A stretch of DNA of 45,526 nt from Kitasatospora sp. Root107 (lineage in GTDB: Bacteria; Actinomycetota; Actinomycetes; Streptomycetales; Streptomycetaceae): the NCBI RefSeq assembly GCF_001424875.1, contig NZ_LMCT01000056.1, forward strand, positions 140,969 through 186,494. Direction: 5' to 3'. The position numbers and the translations under genes are program-made. Below the pieces are notes generated by a model. That model did not search any database. It had not been told where the DNA came from and was given only the letters and a program-made list of their open reading frames with translations. Position 1 is the first letter of the stretch, and every line of letters begins with the position of its first letter. This document shows, piece after piece, positions 1 to 7,518 of the stretch.

Positions 1-16
1 CCGCCGGGTTCCGCTG

Positions 17-3004
17 TCAGGAGCGGGGCTTGGTCGAGACCGCGACGTAGCTCACCCGCATCGGGTGCCCGGGCTCGGTGGCCGGGGTGACCGACCCGCC
101 GAGGGCCTCCGGCAGCTTGCCGCCCACCGCCACGTTCAGGATCAGGAACAGGCCGTGGTGCACCGCCCGGTCCCAGGTCGCGGCGTCCATCTGAGCGGCC
201 GTCACCTTGTGGTACTCCCGACCGTCCAGGTACCACCGCACCTGCTCCGCACCGGCGGTGAAGTCGACCTCGACCGCGTAGGTGTGGAAGGACTTCCGGC
301 AGTCGGTGCACGGCCGGTCGCCCGAGCCGAGGCCCATCGGCTCCTTGCAGGGGCCGCCGTTCAGGGTGCCGCAGTGCATCGTCCCGAACACCGAGTCCCG
401 GCCGTTGACGTGCTCCATCACGTCCAGTTCACCGATCGCGGGCCAGCCGGTGTACCCGTCCCGCAGCCCGGCCCCGAGGGTCCAGAAGGCGGGCCAGTAC
501 CCGGCCGCCGCCGGTCCGGTGACGTCGGGCAGCGCGATCGAGGCCTCGATCCGCATCACCCCGCCGGGCGGCGGCGTCAGGTCGGACCGGCGGGACTCGA
601 TCCGGCCCGAGCTCCACCGGCCGTCCGCCAGCGTGGGCACGATCTCCAGCGCGCCCTTGCCGTCCAGCCGGACGTTGGCGGTGGAGTCGGTCATCGTCTC
701 GATCTCGCCCGTGCCCCACTGCGGAGCCGGGCAGCCGGGGTAGCAAGTACCCAGGTCGTACTGCCAGTTAGCGGCCGACGGTCGGCTGCCAGCCGGGCCG
801 TCGAAGTCGTCCCGCAGCACCTGGGTCCAGCCGTCCGCGCCGGGAGTGCTCCGCGCGGGCAGCGCCCCGGATTCGGTCAGCAGCCGCTCCAGCCGGGGCG
901 TGAGCACGATCGCCGCGACGTTGGTCAGGTGCGCGTCGTCGCGGTACAGCAGGATGCGCTCCAGGACGGCCGGGCAACTGCGGTCCGTGCCGGGGCAGAT
1001 GACCGAGTTCACCTCCACCGACCGCACGCCCGGCAGCCGCCCGGCTGCGATCGCCTGGGCGAGCGGATCGGGCCACTGCGCCTGTTCGCGGCCGAAGGCG
1101 CAGGCCGACGGGTCCTCGGTGTGTCCGGAGACGCAGGCTGGGATGTCGGTACCGGGGATCGGGGTGTCCTGGAGATAGACGATCGGGACGCCGAGCGCGC
1201 GCAGCGGCGCGAGCGTCTTCTCCCAGGCGGTCAGCAGCAGTTGCTGGTCGGCGGTGTAGCGGTTGAGCGAGGAGACCACGATAAGCCGGGGCTTGGGTCC
1301 CTGCTGCAGCCGGGTCAGGGCGGCCGCCCGCCAGCTGTCGCACTCCCGGTAGGTTCGCCCCAACTGCGGGTTGATGACGGTGAGTTCCGGCAGCGGGCAG
1401 CCCTGCTTGACCAACTCCTCCAGCGCCCACTGCCGTTCGGCCGCAACGGCCAGCAGCGGGGAGAACCACTGGCCGGCGTGCGAGTCGCCGAGCAGCACGA
1501 TCCGGTCCGGGCTGGTGGTGACGCCAAACAGGCAGGCCGGGCTGGTGGTGGCGGCCGGGGCCACCTCGCACTCGCCGTCCGGCGGGAAGTCCTTGCGTGC
1601 CTGGGCGGCGTCCGGGACCACCGGACCGCCCTTGAGCGGTGCGCCGGTCTGGGCCAGCAGCGACCTGCCGTCGGCCGCGCCGGGCGGCAGGCCGAGCGGG
1701 TCGACCGGGCCCGCCGGGCCGAGCAGCCGGAGCGTCCCGGTGCCGACCACCAGGGCCAGCACCACCGGGACGACCACTGCGGCCAGGCCCAACGAGAGCC
1801 CCCGCCTGGGCAGTTCGGAGAGGATCCGGCTGCGGCGCAGCGGCTGCTCGATCCAGTGCAGCGCCGCCATCGCGGGCAGCGCGGCGGCCGCCGTCAGGGC
1901 CACCTTCACCGGCCAGTCCAGTGCCCCGAACCGGGCCTCGACCAGCACCAGCACCGGCCAGTGCCAGAGGTAGAGGTTGTAGGAGAGCCGGCCCACCGCC
2001 CGGGGTGCCCGGGCCGACAGCAGCCGGTCCACCCCGTACCGGGTGTCCGGCACCGGGGTGACGCCGCTCCGGTCGGGCGTGCCCGCCAGGATCACGGCGG
2101 CGGTGGCCAGCGTCGGCACCAGCGCGGCGTACCCGGGGTAGGGGGTGGTGGCGTCGTAGCCGAGGGCGCACCAGCCGATCGTCAGGAGCCCCGCCCAGCC
2201 GCAGAGCACGCGCAGCGGACGCGGACCTGGCAGCTTGTGCCAGGGCAGCAGCGCGAGCAGCGCGCCGATCCCGAACTGCCAGACCCGGGACGGCGTTCCG
2301 AGGTACGCGAGCGAGACCGAGCCGTGCGTCCAGTACAGGGAGAGGCCGAAGGAACCGACCGTCAGCAGCCCGGCCAACACGGTCACGGTCGAGCGCACCG
2401 CCCGGCCGCGCCGGGTGGCCCGGGCGGCGAAGAAGACGATCACGGCCAGCAGCGGAGCCCAGCCGAGGTAGAACTGCTCCTCCACCGCGAGCGACCAGAA
2501 GTGCAGCAACGGGCTGTGCTCCCGGCCGGCCGCCAGGTAGTCGGTCTGCTGGGCCACGAAGCGCCAGTTGGCGACGGACAGCGCCGAGGCCAGCACGTCG
2601 TACTCGAGGTCGGTACGGCGCAGCGGGACGGTCAGCCAGGCTCCGGCCAGCGCGACCGCGCCGAGCACCAGCGCAGCCGAGGGCAGCAGTCGGCGAGCCC
2701 GGCGGGAGAAGAACTCCCCCAACCTGATCCGTCCGGTGGTGATCGCCTCGCGCACCAGCAGGCTGGTGATCAGGTAGCCGGAGATGACGAAGAAGACGTC
2801 CACGCCGACGAATCCGCCGGCCAGGCCGGGGACGGAGGCGTGGAAGGCGAGCACCGCGAGCACCGCCACGGCGCGCAGGCCCTCGATGTCGGGGCGGAAC
2901 CCCTTGGGTCCTGGCGCCCGCTTCGGGGCGGCGGAACTGCGGGACGGTGGACCGGGAATGGTGAAGGTCTCCGGACGAAGGTCCGGAACCACGGTCGAGG
3001 ACAT
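17..3004 (-). CDS. Trimodular membrane acyltransferase-3 / SGNH / GH16 fusion protein
   Basis: A 995-residue protein with three recognisable parts. Residues about 36-430 are a polytopic acyltransferase-3 (OafA/YrhL type) domain, with DIEGLRA, FHA and GVDVFFVISGYLIT near the N-terminus and about ten hydrophobic segments. Residues about 480-715 are an SGNH esterase-like domain with GDSHAG (about 506-511) and DDAH (about 689-692). Residues about 735-995 form a GH16 beta-glucanase-like fold carrying the ExDxxE signature as ELDVME (E859, D861, E864). The family pattern suggests transfer of acyl groups across the membrane onto a polysaccharide while the outer GH16 module trims or remodels a beta-glucan; that role is inferred. 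It is last in a tight three-gene operon, 15 bp after the small membrane protein. AT3-SGNH pairs are common; the C-terminal GH16 is unusual. The ATG at 3004 is the only sensible start. Confidence 0.9.
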   Translation of the reverse strand: MSSTVVPDLRPETFTIPGPPSRSSAAPKRAPGPKGFRPDIEGLRAVAVLAVLAFHASVPGLAGGFVGVDVFFVISGYLITSLLVREAITTGRIRLGEFFSRRARRLLPSAALVLGAVALAGAWLTVPLRRTDLEYDVLASALSVANWRFVAQQTDYLAAGREHSPLLHFWSLAVEEQFYLGWAPLLAVIVFFAARATRRGRAVRSTVTVLAGLLTVGSFGLSLYWTHGSVSLAYLGTPSRVWQFGIGALLALLPWHKLPGPRPLRVLCGWAGLLTIGWCALGYDATTPYPGYAALVPTLATAAVILAGTPDRSGVTPVPDTRYGVDRLLSARAPRAVGRLSYNLYLWHWPVLVLVEARFGALDWPVKVALTAAAALPAMAALHWIEQPLRRSRILSELPRRGLSLGLAAVVVPVVLALVVGTGTLRLLGPAGPVDPLGLPPGAADGRSLLAQTGAPLKGGPVVPDAAQARKDFPPDGECEVAPAATTSPACLFGVTTSPDRIVLLGDSHAGQWFSPLLAVAAERQWALEELVKQGCPLPELTVINPQLGRTYRECDSWRAAALTRLQQGPKPRLIVVSSLNRYTADQQLLLTAWEKTLAPLRALGVPIVYLQDTPIPGTDIPACVSGHTEDPSACAFGREQAQWPDPLAQAIAAGRLPGVRSVEVNSVICPGTDRSCPAVLERILLYRDDAHLTNVAAIVLTPRLERLLTESGALPARSTPGADGWTQVLRDDFDGPAGSRPSAANWQYDLGTCYPGCPAPQWGTGEIETMTDSTANVRLDGKGALEIVPTLADGRWSSGRIESRRSDLTPPPGGVMRIEASIALPDVTGPAAAGYWPAFWTLGAGLRDGYTGWPAIGELDVMEHVNGRDSVFGTMHCGTLNGGPCKEPMGLGSGDRPCTDCRKSFHTYAVEVDFTAGAEQVRWYLDGREYHKVTAAQMDAATWDRAVHHGLFLILNVAVGGKLPEALGGSVTPATEPGHPMRVSYVAVSTKPRS

Positions 3005-3019
3005 CGGTGTGACGACCTT

Positions 3020-3340
3020 TCAGCCCAGCCAGGGCAGCATCGGGCTGACCCAGCCGGAGGCGAGCAGAGCGGTGAGCACGAGTACGGCGGTGGCGGCCAG
3101 CGCCTCGGGCCAGCGGCGCGGCAGCATGCCGCCGGCGGCCCGCGCCGCCCCCCAACCGACGGTCGGTCTGAGCTCGCCGATCAGGTCGCGGATCAGCGGG
3201 ATGCCGATCTGGCACTGCACCGCAAGGTAGAGACCGAGGCCCCAGTTGGGAGCAACTCCGTTGCGGGCGACGGCCAGGGCCAGCCCGACCCCGGCCGCGC
3301 CGACCGAGGCGCAGAGCCAGACCAGCGACACCACGACCAC
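3020..3340 (-). CDS. Small integral membrane protein, unknown function
   Basis: A 106-residue protein starting with GTG or ATG-like codons immediately after the glycosyltransferase (1-bp gap) and 15 bp before the acyltransferase fusion. The N-terminal 25 residues and a segment near the C-terminus (ALAATAVLVLTALL) are strongly hydrophobic, so two to three membrane helices are likely. No family is recognised. The tight spacing on both sides argues that it is made with, and probably works with, the polysaccharide synthase and modifying enzyme, perhaps as an accessory membrane subunit; this is inference from position only. Confidence 0.65.
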   Translation of the reverse strand: MVVVSLVWLCASVGAAGVGLALAVARNGVAPNWGLGLYLAVQCQIGIPLIRDLIGELRPTVGWGAARAAGGMLPRRWPEALAATAVLVLTALLASGWVSPMLPWLG

Positions 3341-3341
3341 C

Positions 3342-4634
3342 TCAGGCCGCGCTGCGGCCGCGCAGGGTGTGCCAGAAGGCGGCGCCCGCGGCCACGCTCA
3401 TCAGCACGTTGGAGCGGATCACCTCGACCCGCCAGCGGGTCCGGCTGATCCGGGGCAGCAGGACGTGCCAGAGCCAGAGCGGGGCGAGCAGCGGCAGCAC
3501 GTGCCAGGGCCGGATCTGGTCCGGGTACCAGAACATCATCACCAGCGGCGGCAGTGGCGCCGCGAAGATGTTCACCGCCGTGGCGAGGTAGCCGACGATG
3601 CCCTCGTAGAAGCACAGCCGCATCCGCCAGGGCGCGCGGATCCGCTTGAGTTCGGGCGTGCTGAGCAGGTGCAGGTTGCCCATCGCCCAGCGGTACTGCT
3701 GGTTGACGAAGGAAGCGAGGTTGTCCGGCGAGGTGCCCTTGGCTACCAGCACCGGGACGTACAGGGTGCGGAACCCCTGGGCGTACAGGGCGAGTCCGGT
3801 GAACAGGTCCTCGCTGTGCTCCAGCTTGGCGAAGCCGTCGGCCGCGTCGATCGCAGTCCGCCGGTAGACGGCGTTGCTGCCGCAGCAGATCGCGGCGTCG
3901 CTGGCGTCCCGGGAGGGCTGGATCCAGCGGAAGAACCACTCCTGGGCCGAACCGGCGGCGCGCTGGATCCAGCCCATCGTCTCGTCGGTGTCGAAGCACT
4001 GCGGGCTCTGCACGATGCCGGTCCTGGGGTCGGCGAAGTACGGCACCAGGTGGCGCAGGAAGTCCGGCCGGGGCGCGAAGTCGGCGTCCAGGATGGCGAT
4101 GTACTCCGCCGAGCTCAGGGTGAGCGCGTGGTTCAGGTTGCCGGCCTTCTTGAGGTGCCCGCGGTTCGGGCGCACCACGTACTCGTAGCCGTACCGGGCC
4201 GCCAGGCCCGCCACCTCGGTGCGGTCACCGTCGTCCAGCACCCAGACCGTCAGCGCGTCCGGCCAGTCGATCGCCGCGACCGCCCGGTAGGCGTTCTCCA
4301 GCACGTCCAGCGGCTCCCCGCAGGTCGGCAAGTACAGGTCCACGGTGGGCAGTTCGGCCGGGTGCCAGGCGTTCACCAGCACCTCGTGGGACTGCCTGGT
4401 CAGCCGGCGCTGGCGCAGGCTGTTGACCGAGGAGAGCGCGAGCGCGACCAGGTTGAGGCCGAGGACGGCCAGGAAGGCCCAGAGAGCCGGGGTGCGCAGC
4501 GAGAAGGTGAGCATGGTCGCCGCGGTGAACACGAAGGCGAGCGAGGTGCAGATCAGCACCCAGCGGCGCTGTGGCCCGAAATACCAGTAGAGCTCCTGAT
4601 CGGAAGGAGGTTGAGGAAGGTGATGCACAGTCAT
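3342..4634 (-). CDS. Membrane family-2 glycosyltransferase, cellulose-synthase-like
   Basis: A processive GT2 enzyme of the cellulose/hyaluronan/curdlan synthase type, expected to polymerise a beta-linked glucan from UDP-sugar and pass it across the membrane. Counting from the ATG at 4634, the motifs are DDG at 134-136, DAD at 183-185, the acceptor-side ED at about 275-276 (HSEDLFTG) and QQYRW at 312-316, the complete D, DxD, ED, Q(Q/R)xRW set. Two hydrophobic segments precede the catalytic domain and three or more follow it. At about 430 residues it is far shorter than BcsA and has no PilZ domain, so c-di-GMP control through that domain is not expected. An upstream in-frame start at 4685 would lie on top of the DasR-like site, so ATG 4634 is preferred. 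First gene of the operon. Confidence 0.88.
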   Translation of the reverse strand: MTVHHLPQPPSDQELYWYFGPQRRWVLICTSLAFVFTAATMLTFSLRTPALWAFLAVLGLNLVALALSSVNSLRQRRLTRQSHEVLVNAWHPAELPTVDLYLPTCGEPLDVLENAYRAVAAIDWPDALTVWVLDDGDRTEVAGLAARYGYEYVVRPNRGHLKKAGNLNHALTLSSAEYIAILDADFAPRPDFLRHLVPYFADPRTGIVQSPQCFDTDETMGWIQRAAGSAQEWFFRWIQPSRDASDAAICCGSNAVYRRTAIDAADGFAKLEHSEDLFTGLALYAQGFRTLYVPVLVAKGTSPDNLASFVNQQYRWAMGNLHLLSTPELKRIRAPWRMRLCFYEGIVGYLATAVNIFAAPLPPLVMMFWYPDQIRPWHVLPLLAPLWLWHVLLPRISRTRWRVEVIRSNVLMSVAAGAAFWHTLRGRSAA

Positions 4635-4684
4635 AAGGCCCCCACAGCCGCGTCTCTGACAGCAGACGGGGGTACAGTAGCGCA

Positions 4685-4700
4685 ATTGGTATAGACCATT
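4685..4700. promoter_or_regulatory. Probable DasR-responsive element (dre)
   Basis: The 16-mer ATTGGTATAGACCATT is an inverted repeat very close to the dre consensus ACTGGTCTAGACCACT bound by DasR, the GntR-family regulator that responds to N-acetylglucosamine metabolites in streptomycetes. The core TGGT(n)TAGACCA is intact except for one C to A change. It sits 50 bp upstream of the glycosyltransferase start, where it could cover the promoter of the polysaccharide operon. Confidence 0.7.
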
Positions 4701-4967
4701 GGACCAGCGACCAAGGGGTGGATGACCGGCCGGCCGGAGTACCCACGGCCGGTGATCAGTGCACCCTGCGGACCGGTGCGCGGCGGGAATCAGCAGGTCA
4801 TCGCCGGATTAACAGTCCGCCAACTTCGGCCCGGGGCCCGGCCGGACGGCGCTCGCGGCGCACTCGTCCGCCACCGCCGTTCGCATGCTGTGCATCTCGC
4901 GAAGGCAGACGTTCATCCAGCCGCCCACGGACGACACACCGATGTCACAGTCCGTCACCGACGGAGG

Positions 4968-5582
4968 TCAGTGCCCGCCACGCGGCCGATTGCAGCCACC
5001 CTCGACGTACACACCGTGCGCCTCGACCACGACCGGCGGGCCGACCTTGCCGGTGATGCACGGGCCGACCCCGGGGAGCATGAAGGTGAAGCCCAACGCG
5101 CCCGCCGACCCTTCGACGAGGTGCTCCCGCCTCGGATATCCGAGCCCCGCGAGGACGTCGTAGACGTCGTCCGCGCCGAGCGACGCCTTGGCCGCCCGGA
5201 GGGTCAGGGCGGCAGTGATCCGCTTGGCGTGGGCCCCGCCCCGGCACTCCGCCTCCGGGGTCATCCGCACGGTGGTCAGATAGGCGTGGTTCTCCGCGTG
5301 CTTGGCCTGCTCCGGGTCCGGACTGCTGCTCCCGCCCGGCTTCGTGCTCGGCGTCGTGCTCGGCGTCGTACTCGGACCTGACGCCACGTCGGCGCAGGCC
5401 GCCGCCACCTCGGGGAACGCCCGGTCGTGCTCCGCCTTCGCGAGCTTCAGCTGTTCCTCGTACGAGGACACCGGGGACGGCACGGCAGGCCTGCTCGCCG
5501 TAGGTCCGTCCGCCGCAGGAACGCTCCCACAGCCGGCCAGCACCAGCATCCCGACCAGCACCGCAGGCACAGCTCGCCTCAC
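4968..5582 (-). CDS. Secreted lipoprotein, unknown function
   Basis: About 204 residues from a GTG at 5582 (VRRAVPAVLVGMLVLAGC). The arginine pair, hydrophobic core and LAGC lipobox (Cys18) mark a type II lipoprotein signal, so the mature protein is probably anchored on the outside of the membrane. After the lipobox comes a Thr/Ser/Pro linker with TTPS repeats, then an alpha-helical, Ala-rich region and a C-terminal segment with two cysteines (GPCITG and GGCN) that may pair. No family is recognised. An ATG at 5654 also reads in frame, but it falls inside the 5631-5660 inverted repeat, so the GTG is preferred. Same strand as the upstream monooxygenase, 98 bp apart. Confidence 0.7.
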   Translation of the reverse strand: MRRAVPAVLVGMLVLAGCGSVPAADGPTASRPAVPSPVSSYEEQLKLAKAEHDRAFPEVAAACADVASGPSTTPSTTPSTKPGGSSSPDPEQAKHAENHAYLTTVRMTPEAECRGGAHAKRITAALTLRAAKASLGADDVYDVLAGLGYPRREHLVEGSAGALGFTFMLPGVGPCITGKVGPPVVVEAHGVYVEGGCNRPRGGH

Positions 5583-5630
5583 CGGAAGCCCCCGTCTCTC
5601 GTTCAGGCCATTGTCCCGTCGGCCCACCCA

Positions 5631-5660
5631 CCGGTCATGAGTATCCGTACTCATGACCGG
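5631..5660. repeat. Perfect 13-bp inverted repeat with 4-nt spacer
   Basis: Arms ccggtcatgagta and tactcatgaccgg flank TCCG. It lies between the stop of the FAD monooxygenase (5681) and the lipoprotein start (5582). It could terminate the monooxygenase transcript or be a dimeric-repressor operator for the lipoprotein gene. There is no T-run, and the mixed base composition of the arms leans slightly towards an operator. Confidence 0.6.
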
Positions 5661-5680
5661 CGGGCAGGCCGTGGGGTCGG

Positions 5681-6814
5681 TCAGTAGGGCTTGACCAGGA
5701 CGTGCGCGGCACCGGGGATGCCGACCTTCAACAGCTCGTCCTCCTCGGGCGTGGTCGGCGTGCCGGTCTCCTGCTTGAGCACCGCCCGGGAGATGTTCTG
5801 CACCCACATCGCGCGCGGGCGGCGGCGGGCCTCCCAGGCGGCCAGCGCGGCGGGGACGTCGGTCGCCGCATCCAGGGACTGGGCCAGCACCAGGGCGTCC
5901 TCGACGGCCATCGCCGCGCCCTGGGCGATGTGCGGGGTGGAGGCGTGCGCGGCGTCGCCGGCCAGCACCACCCGGCCCACGTGCCAGGGCTCCTCGACCG
6001 TCACCTGGGAGATCCGCGAGTAGACCACCGCAGCCGGGTCGGTGACCTGGGTGAGCGCCTCGGCGACCGGTCCACCGAAGGCGGCGAGCCGCTCGGCCAG
6101 CTGCTGGTGGGCCCGCTCCGGGTCAGGACGGAAGTCCTCGGACTCGGCGAATACCGCACCCAGGTACATCAGTTCCTCGGTGATCGGCGTCAGCAGCGCC
6201 TTGGCGGTCCGGTCGCCGGTGCTCATCACCACGCCCTGCACCTCGCTCTGCCGGGGCACGGTGACCCGCCAGTTGGCGAAGCCGGTGTACTCGGGCGCGT
6301 AGCGCTCGCCGTACAGCCGCTGCCGCAGCGGGGAGCCGATGCCGTCGAAGCCGACCACCAGGTCCCAGCGCCCGGTGCTGCCGTCGGAGAGGGTGACCTC
6401 CACCCCCGCGCCGTCGTCGGCCAGTTCGGTGATGGTGGTGCCGAAGCTGATCTCGGCACCCGCCACGACGGCGGCCGCGCCGAGCACCGCGGCCAGCGCG
6501 GGGCGCGGGATGCCGTTGCAGGCCGGCCCGTCGGCCATCCGGGGCTGCGGGATCTTGGCCAGGGTGTTGCCGACCGGGTCGTTGATGGTCAGGGTGTCCC
6601 ACTCGAAGCCCGCCGCCAGGCAGTCGGCGAGCACGCCGATCTCGCCCATCACGTGCAGGGCGTTGGAGGGCTGGATGATGCCGACGCCGAGGGCGTCCAG
6701 CTCGCCGCGCAGCTCGGCGACGCGGACCAGGTGGCCGCGCTGGGCGAGCGCGGTGGCCAGCGTGAGGCCGCCGATGCCGCCGCCGTGGATCAGGACGCGC
6801 AGGGGTGTTGCCAT
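5681..6814 (-). CDS. FAD-dependent monooxygenase (PHBH-fold)
   Basis: A 377-residue flavoprotein of the p-hydroxybenzoate hydroxylase / UbiH class, which uses NAD(P)H and O2 to hydroxylate aromatic or polyketide-like substrates. The N-terminal dinucleotide fold has GGGIGG at 11-16. The second FAD motif reads GDAAHASTPHIAQGAAMAVEDA near residue 285, with the usual GD pair and the Pro-rich loop. The length is typical and the start is an ATG with a purine-rich stretch (ACCTGAC region) upstream. It follows the conservon GTPase gene by 45 bp on the same strand, so it was probably the last gene of the conservon operon, in the place where some conservons carry a P450. Substrate unknown. Confidence 0.85.
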   Translation of the reverse strand: MATPLRVLIHGGGIGGLTLATALAQRGHLVRVAELRGELDALGVGIIQPSNALHVMGEIGVLADCLAAGFEWDTLTINDPVGNTLAKIPQPRMADGPACNGIPRPALAAVLGAAAVVAGAEISFGTTITELADDGAGVEVTLSDGSTGRWDLVVGFDGIGSPLRQRLYGERYAPEYTGFANWRVTVPRQSEVQGVVMSTGDRTAKALLTPITEELMYLGAVFAESEDFRPDPERAHQQLAERLAAFGGPVAEALTQVTDPAAVVYSRISQVTVEEPWHVGRVVLAGDAAHASTPHIAQGAAMAVEDALVLAQSLDAATDVPAALAAWEARRRPRAMWVQNISRAVLKQETGTPTTPEEDELLKVGIPGAAHVLVKPY

Positions 6815-6859
6815 GTCAGGTCTCTCCGGGGGAGGTATGGGGCGAGGTCGGGGTGTTGG

Positions 6860-7435
6860 TCAGCCGACGGGAGCGGGCTCGGGCAGGGCCATCAGGTGGT
6901 CGACCAGGGCGAGCAGCGCGTCCCGGCCGAACGCCCGCTCGCGGACGTCGCCGATCAGCAGCGGGATCCCCGGGTCGAGGTCGAGCGCGGCCCTGATCTC
7001 CTGCGCGGTCCGGGTGTTGTGGCCGTGGAAGCAGTTGATCGCGACCACGAACGGGATGCCCCGGCTCTCGAAGAAGTCGATCGAGGCGAAGCTGCTCTCC
7101 AGCCGGCGGGTGTCGGCGATCACCACGCCGCCGAGCGCCCCGTTGACCAGGTCGTTCCACATGAACCAGAACCGCTCCTGGCCCGGCGTGCCGAACAGGT
7201 AGACCACCAGCTCGGGGCTGACCGTGATCCGGCCGAAGTCCAGGGCCACCGTGGTGGTGTCCTTCTGGTCGATGCCCGAGAGGTCGTCCACGCTCTCGCC
7301 GGCCCGGGTCAGGTACTCCTCGGTGCGCAGCGGGGCGACCTCGCTGACCGCGCCGACCATGGTGGTCTTGCCCACGCCGAAGCCGCCCGCGATCAGGATC
7401 TTCACGGCGGCCTGGGCCACCTGGCTGTCTGTCAT
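6860..7435 (-). CDS. cvnD: Conservon GTP-binding protein (CvnD-like)
   Basis: A small Ras/MglA-like GTPase of about 191 residues, the usual length for CvnD proteins. From the ATG at 7435, the P-loop GGFGVGKTT spans 17-25. The switch region contains TTTVALDFGRI and the G3-like motif LFGTPGQERFWFMW, with VVAINCFHG in the base-recognition position. In S. coelicolor such proteins associate at the membrane with the partner kinase, roadblock and DUF742 proteins in a G-protein-like complex. Normally this start overlaps or abuts the end of the DUF742 gene. Here the two are separated by a TnpB element, so the native N-terminus may have been altered. The open frame runs up to an ATG at 7552, inside the likely element; GTG 7444 is another option. 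Confidence 0.85.
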   Translation of the reverse strand: MTDSQVAQAAVKILIAGGFGVGKTTMVGAVSEVAPLRTEEYLTRAGESVDDLSGIDQKDTTTVALDFGRITVSPELVVYLFGTPGQERFWFMWNDLVNGALGGVVIADTRRLESSFASIDFFESRGIPFVVAINCFHGHNTRTAQEIRAALDLDPGIPLLIGDVRERAFGRDALLALVDHLMALPEPAPVG

Positions 7436-7518
7436 CTCACTCACAGGGGGTGTCGCGACCAGCCGCGCGGCGGGGGCCGGCGGCCGGTCGGTGGGGCGGG
7501 AGGTGAAAGGGGGTTCTG

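Noticed and set aside
65..3448. A 1127-codon plus-strand open frame opposite the acyltransferase fusion and glycosyltransferase
   Set aside because: Antisense shadow produced by high GC; Gln/Arg/Gly/Pro-rich, no fold, no ribosome-binding site, and the minus-strand genes have clear catalytic motifs.
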